NCBI RefSeq assembly: GCF_000442255.1
Contig: NZ_KE557281.1
Span: 117,159 to 181,158 of the forward strand
Direction: 5' to 3'
Length of the DNA stretch: 64,000 nt
From: Salipiger mucosus DSM 16094
GTDB lineage: Bacteria; Pseudomonadota; Alphaproteobacteria; Rhodobacterales; Rhodobacteraceae
The stretch's first letter is position 1. Every line of letters starts with the position of its first letter. The notes under the pieces were generated by a model that did not search any database, was not told where the DNA came from, and saw only the letters and a list, made by a program, of their open reading frames with translations. The translations under genes were made by a program, and so were the position numbers. Positions 25,094 through 33,961 of the stretch are shown in pieces.

Positions 25094-28090
25094 ATGTACG
25101 ACGTCGTCAACCAGCAGCGCATCGACCAGGAACTGGGCCGCATCTTTCGTGGTGTCACGAAGGATCCGCGGATTTCCCGATGGGTGAAGAAGAGGGCAGT
25201 GCCTTTCCTGAAATCTCGCCCGAGCGACGTGATCGAGATCCAGAGCGGATCTCCGCTGGCACGCGGTGTTCCCGACTGGGCCGCGAAGAAACTCTCCGAA
25301 GGAGAGTCCGTCCACACTTTCGCGCTGAGCCATGGAAGCGAGGATCAGCTCTCACATATCCGGGACATGTTCGAGAGCCTTCTGGACGAAGAGGCCAACC
25401 AGTCCGGGACGCGGGCCGACAGCGCATCGAAGATCCTGAATTCTCTTTCGCACTACGACGTGCGCGGTGCCTACGAGTTGGCTGACGATCTCTTCGAGAC
25501 CATGGCCCGCCATAACATCCGGCATGCCGGACGCAGTCGCAACGCCGTCTTTGCTCAAGCGCGGGAAGACGAGGAGCCTGTCCGGATCGACACGGAAAGC
25601 GGGCTCGTCTGGCGGCAGGTGGTCCCCCGCGGTCTGAAGACGGTGGCCGTGGCCCTGAAGAACTGCATCGGCGGGCGAGGCTACGCCAACTCGGTGAAAA
25701 ATGGGCACAGCGAAGTCTGGTGCCTGGTGAACGACGTCACGGATTCTGATTTCGACGCCCAGCGCGACATCCTGATGGTCGCTCAGACCGACCTGCGCAG
25801 CGCCTCGATCAAGGAGGCCAAGGGGCCGGGCAACAAGCCGATGCTGCAGTACGACTACGAACTCCAGGAGTTCGCGGACGCCAAGGGTGTTCGAAAACAG
25901 CGCCAGCCGGGCGTCGGCCGCCAGGTCCTTCACCGGGAAACCGTCGAACTCACGAAACGAAAACTGGCGCAGGTCGGCGAGTACGAGCTCTTCGTCTCCA
26001 AGTCCGAGAACGAGAAGATCCCTTATGCCGTCGATGCCGACCTGATCGACAGCTGGGAGATCTCGATTGCGCGGGAGACGGGCAACGGGCGCCTGGATGT
26101 CACGAAAGCGGGATCATATTGGAAACATCATGAAAATGGGTCCGAAGCCATCCAGATCTATCCTGCATGGCTTTCCACCGCCTCAGACCAGGTATCGACC
26201 TACGATAAGCTGGCGGCTTTCTGCGAGGGCATGGAAGCGCAGGTTACCAACCTCGTTGCCGTTTCGGCCGCGACTGTCGGCAACCTTCACGCGCGAGATG
26301 CCGTCAGAAAGTCCCGAAACGGCTTCCTGTCTGACGACCTCGGGCAGCTTGTCGCATCGCCGGCCGGCCAAATCAGGAACTTCATGGACACCTTCGTCTA
26401 CGAGGACGGAGACGAGAACGTCGATGTTGCCGTGTCGGAGGACGGGATCGTCCTTGTCCGAGATCACCGCTCAGACCCCGATACCACGGGTGACGGTGAA
26501 TTCATCCTGTCCGGTGCCAACCGGATCACCGCGGCTGCCAGGCAGTGCGATCCGGACGTGGCCGTCTCACGCGCGAATTGGCGACGCCTGATCAGTGAAC
26601 AGCCCGTCGATCAGACGGCTCTCACGCCGGTCATCACCCGGCAGGATATCCAGCTCGAGTCCTTCAGTTCCCTGGAGCACATCGATTTCAGCGGTGAGAT
26701 CACCCGTCTCTCCATGCAGGGATACGGTGATCTCCGCCCGGTGGGTTTCGCGATCCGGAAAGACCAGGCGAACGCGTTTCGCGAAAAGATCGTTTCCAGA
26801 TCTCCCGAGATAGAGGGGATCGGAGCATCCCTGGTCGCGGCCGACGTCCCAGGCGAAGGCAAGCTGATCTTCCTCAAGACTGAAAACGGCCAGGTCGAAC
26901 CGCTGGCATCCCTGCGGCGCCGCGGGCCGATACAACAGATCGTGGGTTACGGGTTCGACGTCTTCCGGGAAGCCTCGATCCTGTCCGGCATGCAGAGTAT
27001 GAACCGTGACGTTCAGGGGGCGGCAGCTTCCATCGCGGTTCTGCGGGAACTGGATCGAATGCGTGACAGCACGGATTACGTCCCATTCCAGTCCACGTCC
27101 TCGAGCACTTACGATAACGACTGGTTTCCGCAGAACCTGGTGCGCAATGGCCGCCTTGTTCCGGAAGCGCTCAAGAACGTCGGAAGCGAAGAGGCCCCCA
27201 TCATCCGTCTGGACGGGCCCACGCGCTTTGTCGGGATCTCCCCCGGAGATGACGGCTCTCTCGAGGGTGGTCGCGTGGCCTGGATCGCCGGCAAGCGCCC
27301 CCGCGGGGAGATCACGCTCCAGAATGTCTTTCCGGGCGGGGCCGAGCACCTGGCGCAAACGCTCGAGGACAGGACCTGGCGGGTCGCAACCAGCCGGTCC
27401 CATTCTGTGGACAATTCCATCGAAGCCGACGGTTACCGTGTCGCGAACGGCATCCTGCTCGAGATCGGCCATGATCATGTCGATGGCCTGGAAAGCAACG
27501 GTTTCACGGTCGCACGTGTCCCCACGACATCCGGCGATGATCGCCATTGGACGATTCAACACGAGAACACGCCCAGCGTCGCCAGCATTTCCGCGTCCGG
27601 GATGGACGAACCCAAGATCGACGGAAAAACCCGGGCCAACATCCTCTTTCGAGGTGGGTTGCCTCTCGACGATGCGCTTCGTGATTACATGATCTCTGTG
27701 GTCAACGAAGCCGACATGGCGCTCGACGACATGGACAGGCAGATGCTTGGCGTCGAGACGTCAGACGACGGGACGTACGAGTCCCGCGAGGACGCAAGCC
27801 TGGAGGATTGCTACGCCATCAGCGAAACCCATTACGCGGGACGGGTCATCCCCGATCCCGAAGGGCATCCGGGGAGCGTGCGAGGCTACCACGTGTCAGC
27901 GTGCTGGTCGCTCGTGAACAGGCAGACGGGTGAGCTTGAAGGAGTGATGGCAAAGGACGGCTTCCGCTCCGACAGCAGCACGCTTGATCTGCTTTCCGGG
28001 GCGGCGACGTTGAGAGAGCGCCTCGACCAAGGGGCGGTTCATCTGCACCCCTACGAGGTGGCCGAGGAAGCTGCCCTTCTGAACTCTTGA
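25094..28090 (+). CDS. Large PcfJ-like protein of unknown function
   Basis: 998 residues from the ATG after AGGGAGC. In the N-terminal third the pattern VALKNCIGGRGYANSVKNGH (about 195), then a strand-rich stretch ending SIKEAKGPGNKPM, resembles the PcfJ-family core (C-V/I-G-x-Y ... A-x-I-x-Q-x-x-G-x-x-N) encoded on many plasmids and phages. The remaining 700 residues have no motif I recognise and no membrane segment. It is followed by an 11-bp hairpin. Role unknown; PcfJ homologues are conjugation-associated in name only. Confidence 0.55.
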   Translation: MYDVVNQQRIDQELGRIFRGVTKDPRISRWVKKRAVPFLKSRPSDVIEIQSGSPLARGVPDWAAKKLSEGESVHTFALSHGSEDQLSHIRDMFESLLDEEANQSGTRADSASKILNSLSHYDVRGAYELADDLFETMARHNIRHAGRSRNAVFAQAREDEEPVRIDTESGLVWRQVVPRGLKTVAVALKNCIGGRGYANSVKNGHSEVWCLVNDVTDSDFDAQRDILMVAQTDLRSASIKEAKGPGNKPMLQYDYELQEFADAKGVRKQRQPGVGRQVLHRETVELTKRKLAQVGEYELFVSKSENEKIPYAVDADLIDSWEISIARETGNGRLDVTKAGSYWKHHENGSEAIQIYPAWLSTASDQVSTYDKLAAFCEGMEAQVTNLVAVSAATVGNLHARDAVRKSRNGFLSDDLGQLVASPAGQIRNFMDTFVYEDGDENVDVAVSEDGIVLVRDHRSDPDTTGDGEFILSGANRITAAARQCDPDVAVSRANWRRLISEQPVDQTALTPVITRQDIQLESFSSLEHIDFSGEITRLSMQGYGDLRPVGFAIRKDQANAFREKIVSRSPEIEGIGASLVAADVPGEGKLIFLKTENGQVEPLASLRRRGPIQQIVGYGFDVFREASILSGMQSMNRDVQGAAASIAVLRELDRMRDSTDYVPFQSTSSSTYDNDWFPQNLVRNGRLVPEALKNVGSEEAPIIRLDGPTRFVGISPGDDGSLEGGRVAWIAGKRPRGEITLQNVFPGGAEHLAQTLEDRTWRVATSRSHSVDNSIEADGYRVANGILLEIGHDHVDGLESNGFTVARVPTTSGDDRHWTIQHENTPSVASISASGMDEPKIDGKTRANILFRGGLPLDDALRDYMISVVNEADMALDDMDRQMLGVETSDDGTYESREDASLEDCYAISETHYAGRVIPDPEGHPGSVRGYHVSACWSLVNRQTGELEGVMAKDGFRSDSSTLDLLSGAATLRERLDQGAVHLHPYEVAEEAALLNS

Positions 28091-28103
28091 ATTCACCTGC
28101 CTA

Positions 28104-28136
28104 TTGGAAGCTAACACGTCCGTCTTTAGCTTCCAA
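28104..28136 (+). terminator. Hairpin terminator after the PcfJ-like gene
   Basis: TTGGAAGCTAA (28104-28114) pairs perfectly with TTAGCTTCCAA (28126-28136). It lies 14 bases past the stop codon. No long T tract follows. Confidence 0.55.
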
Positions 28137-28247
28137 AATCGATGTTAGAGTCCAGTTTCTCACGCGTGGCGTCTCTTGCCATCTTCCTGATTTTCGCCGC
28201 CTGACACTTGCATTGTCTCGGTCACGTGGGTCAAAAAGGAGATAACC

Positions 28248-28856
28248 ATGACCAGCGACGACCGAACATATTCAGCGTATCAGGACGGCTACAGCGTCTT
28301 CGTCTGGCCGGACGCGGATGCCGTCTCGCCGAGGGATGCCGGTTTCAAGAACCTCGGCATGATCAGGATCGCGCCCGAGCGACGTTTCGAGCGCCTGACA
28401 TCCGACGACCCCGAGGACATGACAAGCCTCGAGAAGATGAAGAGCGAGATGGCCGAGGCGAAGGACATCATCGCCCTGCCCCTCTATGCGATGGCGGCAG
28501 GAGACCCCGACAGCAGCACCGGTTTTTTCCAGCTTCACAGCAAGCCGTTCCTGGGCGACAAGCAAGGGGTCCTGGTCGGGTTCGTCAGTGCACCGTTTTC
28601 AGATGCGATGGCCTACTTTGGTCGGGAAGAGATGACGGAAGATCTCTACCACGATGTCCTGGAACGTCTCGCCGACGAAATCATGCTGATGAACACCTAT
28701 CTGGCCGACGAGGTATACCGGTTCGAGGTTCATGACAGCAATGGCGATGTGGTGTCCGAAGGGGCGTCCATCTACGAAGCCGAACTGGCCCTCGACGAGG
28801 CGATGCATGACATCCAGCGCGTCCAGGAAAAGCTGCCGTCTGCCTTCAAAATGTGA
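28248..28856 (+). CDS. Protein of unknown function (202 aa)
   Basis: AAAAGGAGATAACC precedes the ATG, a strong ribosome-binding site. The sequence is acidic, without signal peptide or membrane segment. Segments such as YSVFVWPDADAVSPRDAGFK and FFQLHSKPFLGDKQGVLVGF look like a folded globular protein, but I know no family. The 28857-29152 stretch after it holds no gene, only a hairpin. Confidence 0.55.
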   Translation: MTSDDRTYSAYQDGYSVFVWPDADAVSPRDAGFKNLGMIRIAPERRFERLTSDDPEDMTSLEKMKSEMAEAKDIIALPLYAMAAGDPDSSTGFFQLHSKPFLGDKQGVLVGFVSAPFSDAMAYFGREEMTEDLYHDVLERLADEIMLMNTYLADEVYRFEVHDSNGDVVSEGASIYEAELALDEAMHDIQRVQEKLPSAFKM

Positions 28857-29079
28857 TTTTCCGGATTCGTGGCGCAATCAGGGAAAAATCAGAGAATGCG
28901 TCGCCAATGAGGACGTGTGTCGGCGCAACATGCTCTCCTTCCCCGTTATCACGGTTAAAATTTGTACGACACCCCCTTCGCCTGAAAAAATTCCTTCTTG
29001 GGTGGCCGTTGGGATGTGGACATCCTGAAGTGGCGTGAATAGCCTAAAAAAAACTATCATAAGACGATCTCCTATGGGA

Positions 29080-29106
29080 TGCGCCGCGCAATAATTGCGC
29101 GGCGCA
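29080..29106. repeat. 12-bp perfect inverted repeat upstream of exoY
   Basis: TGCGCCGCGCAA, a TAA loop, then TTGCGCGGCGCA. It stands about 47 bases before the exoY start and could be a terminator of upstream transcription or an operator or attenuator of exoY. Confidence 0.5.
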
Positions 29107-29152
29107 AGGGGCGTCGAGCGTGTGTGTATAACGTCATTTTGGGGAGTATACG

Positions 29153-29851
29153 ATGACGGCCACGAATTATTCCGACGGATTTCCAAACCGATACTACCAA
29201 TCCCGAAAAACCCGTGATGCCATCCGAGACGACAGTCGGAGCTTCTATCCCCTTTTCGCAAAACGCCTCCTGGACCTGGCGCTGGCCATCGCGCTCGTGC
29301 CTGTCTTGCTGCCGGTGATCGCGGTGCTCTGGGCCATGACGACCCGTGACGGCGGGCCGGGGTTCTTCGGACACCGCCGGATCGGGCGCAACGGAGAGGT
29401 GTTCCGCTGCTGGAAAATCCGCACCATGGTTGTCGATGCAGAGGCCCGGTTGGCCGAGCATCTGGCGAACGATCCCGAGGCGGCCGCGGAATGGGAGCGA
29501 GATCACAAGCTGCGCGACGATCCCCGCATCACTCGCCTTGGAGCCTTCCTGCGGTCCACCAGCCTCGACGAGCTTCCCCAGATCTGGAACGTGCTGAAGG
29601 GCGACATGAGCTTCGTCGGGCCGCGGCCGGTCGTGCGGGACGAGATGCGAAAGTACGGTGCCGCCCGGACCGCATACCTGGCGATGAAACCCGGCATCAC
29701 CGGCCTCTGGCAGGTCTCGGGGCGCAACGACGTTAGCTACGAGGAGCGCGTTGCCATGGACGTCGACTACGTCTCGCGCGTTTCGCTCATGACGGACATC
29801 CGGCTCATCCTGCTGACGGGGCTTTCGGTTCTGGATCGCACCGGGCGATAG
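29153..29851 (+). CDS. exoY: ExoY-type undecaprenyl-phosphate sugar-1-phosphate transferase
   Basis: 232 residues. One N-terminal membrane segment (about 40-65) is followed by the bacterial sugar-transferase signature: [74 protein letters not shown] and [20 protein letters not shown]. The enzyme loads the first sugar phosphate onto undecaprenyl phosphate for exopolysaccharide. It stands alone here, with GGGGAGTATACG before the ATG. Plasmid-borne exoY is common in the Roseobacter group. Confidence 0.9.
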   Translation: MTATNYSDGFPNRYYQSRKTRDAIRDDSRSFYPLFAKRLLDLALAIALVPVLLPVIAVLWAMTTRDGGPGFFGHRRIGRNGEVFRCWKIRTMVVDAEARLAEHLANDPEAAAEWERDHKLRDDPRITRLGAFLRSTSLDELPQIWNVLKGDMSFVGPRPVVRDEMRKYGAARTAYLAMKPGITGLWQVSGRNDVSYEERVAMDVDYVSRVSLMTDIRLILLTGLSVLDRTGR

Positions 29852-29892
29852 AGAATTGCGGCAGTGGCCGCGATCTTCCACGGTCAGCTCTC

Positions 29893-32800
29893 CTATTCAC
29901 CGGCCGGCAGGGTCCCCTCGTAGGCTTCCGTCGGCTGGTGCACCGGGTTTTCCGCGAACATGCGCTCCTTGGCCCGGGCGCCGATGGCCACGCTGTCGAT
30001 GAACACGTCCGCCGATCCGGGAATGCGGCTCACCGAAATCACGCTGTCGACGCATTCGATGAGCGAGGAGCGCTTCTCCTCCGGCGCGGCCACGATCACC
30101 TGCAGGCCCAGTGAACGGAAAAGATCCATCAGGCGCTGGGTATTCGGGATGTCGAGCTTGTTGAAGGCCTCGTCGAAGACCATGAGTCCCATGCCCTCGA
30201 AGTCGCCGGCGCTTGCCTTGGGATAGTAGGCGCTGACCAGCGAGGCCGCGATGGCCACGTAGTACGGCGCCTGGCGCTGGCCGCCGGAGAGCTTGCCCAT
30301 GACCGACGAGAAGGGCGTGCTGACGATCCTCGTTGAATCCTCGGGATCGGGATGTTCGATGAAGAGCTCGAAGTTGAAGTAGTTCCGGTAGTCCTCGTAT
30401 TTGCGGACGTCGTCGCCCTCCCCTTCGAGGAGCGCATCTAGGGCCTGCAAGCTCTCGTCGTCAGCCACGTCGAGCACGGATTGGTCAGCCGGTATCTCGG
30501 CGGTCACCAACCGGTAGATCGGCAGGAACTGCGCGGAGACAGCGCTGCGGAACTGGTAGGTCTGTCCGACGAAGGCATACTTTGCGAGCCTGCGGTTCAG
30601 GCTGTCGAGCTGCTCCTCCATCAGAGCGAACTGCTCGCCGATGCGCCCGATCAGGCCCTCGGTGAGGCTGGTTTCCATCTCGGCGCGGGCTCGCTCCAGG
30701 CGCTCGCGGTACTGCAGCAGCTCGTGGTTCTGAAGCCGGTCCAGCTGCGCATGCGCCCAGACAAACCGGTCGGCGTTTTCAGAGTCTTCCCCGAGCGGCG
30801 CGTCCTCGACCATCCACTTCTGCGCGTAGGCCATCAGGCCGTTGTTGCCACGCACCAGGAAAGCGTTCGCGGAGCCGTCCCTCGTGATTTCCGCGCGCAG
30901 GTCGGCGATACGCTCCCGGAACACGGCGACTTTCCCGGAAGCCTCGGCGGCCGGCATTTTCAGGATCTCCGCGAGCTCCTCTGTCGTGACCGGCACGTCG
31001 TACCCGGATGTCTCGATCAGCGCGGAGACATTTTCAGGGACACGAGAAGCGGCTTCGGCCTCGACCTCGGATTTCCGGCGCCCGAACTCGAGAAGCCTGT
31101 CCTGGCTCTCCTCGATCTTCGAATTCAGGATCCCGCACTGCACGTCGAGGGTGCGGCGCCGCTTCTCCAGCTCCTGGGTTTCGGATTTCAGGACATTCAG
31201 GCGGTCATCGATCTTGCGAAGCCTCTCGTCGAGATCCGCTGTGTCCGGTGCCGATATTGCGCTGCGGCGCTGGGCCAGAGACCTCAGCTCGACGAGTACG
31301 CTCCGCAAGCTGTCCATGGAATTCAGGATCTCTTCCGGATCGACCATCAGGACCGCCCGCAGGCGTTGTTGGGCGCCCTCGAGGTCCCGAACGGTGGCCT
31401 GCGTGTCCTCGAGCTGCTCGCGTTTTTCTTCGACCTCGAGCGCAAGCTCGCCCTGCGTGGCTTTCTGCGCGGTCTTTCCCAGGATAGGCCGGCGGTCCCT
31501 GAACACCCGCAGCGTAGCTCCCGACCCGGTCTTGCCGTTGCGCATGATGCCACTGGAAAGTGACCGGAGCTCTTCTTCGGTTTCCGCCCGCGCGTAGCGG
31601 CCCACGTTGAATTCCAGGAAGTTCTGAATGACGGGATCGCCGGAGGAGACGATCTCCACGATGGACCCCTCGGTCACCCGCGGCTGCATCCGCGTGAGCC
31701 GGCGCTGATCGATCAGGCGCACACCGTCGTAGGTGTTCCGATTGCGGTAGAGAAGATCGAAGGCGGCATCCAGCCGCGCCTCGTCGACGATGACGGCCTC
31801 GCGGTTGGGGCCCAGGATTGCCTCGAGCGCGAAGGCCCAGGACTGATCGGACACGGTCACGAGATCCGGCAGGCACCGGGCCTCGATGCCGGCGTCCTTC
31901 AGATCGGCCAGGAAGGCCCGGACCTGCCGGCTGAGAACGGCGCCCGGCTCGACACGCCCGTCGTCGCCATGCTCGCGGATGTCCGCACGCAGTCGCATGA
32001 CCCGCTCTCGGGCGTCTTCCAACTCTTCATGTATCGCATCAAGGCAGCCGGACGATTCCTTGATTTTGTTCAGATGTCCTGAGATCTCCGGGGCGACGGA
32101 CACCCACTCTTCGGCGGATTTTCCGGAAACGATCCGGGACACCTCGGCGCCGGCTTCCGCCACGCGCTGGGCGACGGGGGCGATGCCAGCCGCCGACTTC
32201 AGGTGCCGCAGGTCGGCGAAGGGCTGCAGGCCAAGTTCGACCTTCTGCCGAAAAACGGATTTGCGTTCCTCCAGGAGCCGGCGCTCTGAATCCAGGTGGG
32301 CGAGTTCCGAGGAGGCATCATTTTCAGAGAGTTTCTGACGGAGGCCATCCCGTTCCCCCTGGAGGTCTCCGGTTTCGCTTTCGAGATCGGATTGCCGGGC
32401 GGTGACCGACGCGAGCTCGGCGGTGAGCTGGGTCACCTCATCTCGCATCCGGCCCAGTTCGATCTCCTGTTCGGCCTGGTCGACCGCATGAGACGCCACA
32501 TCAATTTCAGCCTCCATTGCACTGATCTGGAAGCCATTTTCGAATTTCCGGACCACTGTGGTCAGGTCGGATGCCATGCCCTCGATCCGCTCGACCTCGG
32601 CGGACATTTCCCGCCAAATGGAGATCGATGAGCGAACGCCGGCAACATCGAGCGGCAGCGGCTCGAGTACGAAGCGGCGCACGAAATCCGTCGGGTCCGA
32701 CATCTCCCGGGCCTGGAGCGCGTTCGCGAAGCTGCGGAGAAACCGCTTGGCATCCGGCGGTGCCGAGGGGCGCATCTTCTCGAGGTAGGCGTTCACGAAG

Positions 32801-33312
32801 CGCGTGCTGTTCTGGTGGAACGAGATCGCCTTCTCGCCGTGTTCTGCCCGGATGCGAGCGAGCATCTTCTCATGAGAGACCACCGCGCCGCCCTCGACGA
32901 AGTCCTCGATCCTGAAATCGCACCCCTCGATGATGAAACGCTTGGTCTGCTCGGACAGGTCCTGTTCCGCTTTCAGGAGGAGGCCGAGGACCATGTGCCG
33001 GTCGAGATCGCGGTCGTGGAACGTCAGCGCCAGGGTTGTTTCACAGCGTTCGCGGCGAGGCTTGCCCTCGTTCACATCACTCACGCAGCCCAGCGCGTAA
33101 TCCCGGACGCTGCGCCCGCGCTGGGCGCCGGCGGCGGCGTTCAGTTCGAGGACGTTTCGGTTGTTGCCGGAGATGACGGTCTGGATGGCATCGAGCACCG
33201 AGCTCTTGCCGGCGCCGGTCTGACCGATCAGGGCGGCATGATCCCGGATCGGAATGTCGAGCACGTCGACCAGGTACCAGTTGTGCAGCGAAATCCGTTT
33301 CAGCTCGTACAT
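29893..33312 (-). CDS. jetC: Wadjet/MksB-like SMC ATPase JetC
   Basis: 1139 residues. Walker A ALIGQTGAGKSSVLDAIQTV is near residue 28. Long coiled coils (about 270-480 and 620-850) flank a hinge-like region near 500-600. The C-terminal signature FSSVMGKLSGGQRQAPYYVA and Walker B MGLMVFDEAFNKLD are present. The N-terminal ATPase half, the coils and the AFNKLD ending match MukB-like SMC proteins of JetABCD/MksBEF systems. The ATG is one base after the jetB stop. There is no jetD/mksG gene downstream; exoY on the other strand follows. Confidence 0.85.
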   Translation of the reverse strand: MYELKRISLHNWYLVDVLDIPIRDHAALIGQTGAGKSSVLDAIQTVISGNNRNVLELNAAAGAQRGRSVRDYALGCVSDVNEGKPRRERCETTLALTFHDRDLDRHMVLGLLLKAEQDLSEQTKRFIIEGCDFRIEDFVEGGAVVSHEKMLARIRAEHGEKAISFHQNSTRFVNAYLEKMRPSAPPDAKRFLRSFANALQAREMSDPTDFVRRFVLEPLPLDVAGVRSSISIWREMSAEVERIEGMASDLTTVVRKFENGFQISAMEAEIDVASHAVDQAEQEIELGRMRDEVTQLTAELASVTARQSDLESETGDLQGERDGLRQKLSENDASSELAHLDSERRLLEERKSVFRQKVELGLQPFADLRHLKSAAGIAPVAQRVAEAGAEVSRIVSGKSAEEWVSVAPEISGHLNKIKESSGCLDAIHEELEDARERVMRLRADIREHGDDGRVEPGAVLSRQVRAFLADLKDAGIEARCLPDLVTVSDQSWAFALEAILGPNREAVIVDEARLDAAFDLLYRNRNTYDGVRLIDQRRLTRMQPRVTEGSIVEIVSSGDPVIQNFLEFNVGRYARAETEEELRSLSSGIMRNGKTGSGATLRVFRDRRPILGKTAQKATQGELALEVEEKREQLEDTQATVRDLEGAQQRLRAVLMVDPEEILNSMDSLRSVLVELRSLAQRRSAISAPDTADLDERLRKIDDRLNVLKSETQELEKRRRTLDVQCGILNSKIEESQDRLLEFGRRKSEVEAEAASRVPENVSALIETSGYDVPVTTEELAEILKMPAAEASGKVAVFRERIADLRAEITRDGSANAFLVRGNNGLMAYAQKWMVEDAPLGEDSENADRFVWAHAQLDRLQNHELLQYRERLERARAEMETSLTEGLIGRIGEQFALMEEQLDSLNRRLAKYAFVGQTYQFRSAVSAQFLPIYRLVTAEIPADQSVLDVADDESLQALDALLEGEGDDVRKYEDYRNYFNFELFIEHPDPEDSTRIVSTPFSSVMGKLSGGQRQAPYYVAIAASLVSAYYPKASAGDFEGMGLMVFDEAFNKLDIPNTQRLMDLFRSLGLQVIVAAPEEKRSSLIECVDSVISVSRIPGSADVFIDSVAIGARAKERMFAENPVHQPTEAYEGTLPAGE

Positions 33313-33313
33313 G

Positions 33314-33961
33314 TCAGCTCGCCTTTTCCAGGAACGGCGTGGCCTGCTCACTCTCGAGCCAGTCGCGCAGGCGCTCGATGTAGCCGTCGGAAACAAGCAC
33401 GCGGATGCCCGGCAGGATCGTCATGCGGGTCACGCGCGTCTCGCGGTCTTTGTCGCCGATCCTCAGGACACCCTTTCGTGTGAGATCACGCAGCAGCGTG
33501 TCGACGAGGTGGTTTTCCCCCGGCGGCGCTGACTTCGCGATCCGCTGGTAGGTCTCCGAGATCTCGACCGTGTCGGTCTCCACCCGCCCGGTGCCATCCA
33601 TCTTGCCGTCCACGAAGCCTTGTTCGAACAGGTACCGAAGAGCGATCCGGATCAGGGTCTCGTCCTTTTTCAGCCGCATGAGACGCCATGCGTAGGGCGG
33701 CTTGTCCCGCTCCTGCGGTTTGAGCGCGATCATCTGGGTTCGCGCGTCCATCTCGAGGTCGTAGCCGGCCACGGCGAAGTACTTCTCGAAAAAGCCGCGG
33801 TGCTCCTTGATGGCCTGGACGGCGGCCGATGGCACCGAGTGGGTGTCATCGTAGATCACCTGGTGGAAGAAGAGCGCCTGGATCGCAATGCGGATCGCCT
33901 CGCCCAGCGCCTCGGGGTCGTCCGACTTGTCGAGCACCTGCGCGAACTCTCGAAGCTCCAT
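33314..33961 (-). CDS. jetB: Wadjet/MksE-like kite subunit JetB (DUF4194)
   Basis: 215 residues. A DUF4194-type winged-helix protein: AIRIAIQALFFHQVIYDDTH near the start, then RLKKDETLIRIALRYLFEQG and HLVDTLLRDLTRKGVLRIGD. It corresponds to MukE/MksE, the kite subunit that bridges the kleisin and the SMC ATPase. The ATG overlaps the jetA stop (TGATG) and the gene is followed at once by jetC, a tight operon. Confidence 0.82.
   Translation of the reverse strand: MELREFAQVLDKSDDPEALGEAIRIAIQALFFHQVIYDDTHSVPSAAVQAIKEHRGFFEKYFAVAGYDLEMDARTQMIALKPQERDKPPYAWRLMRLKKDETLIRIALRYLFEQGFVDGKMDGTGRVETDTVEISETYQRIAKSAPPGENHLVDTLLRDLTRKGVLRIGDKDRETRVTRMTILPGIRVLVSDGYIERLRDWLESEQATPFLEKAS

Noticed and set aside
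30481-31563. Long plus-strand frame inside jetC
   Set aside because: Shadow of the SMC coding sequence; no ribosome-binding site and no recognisable protein.
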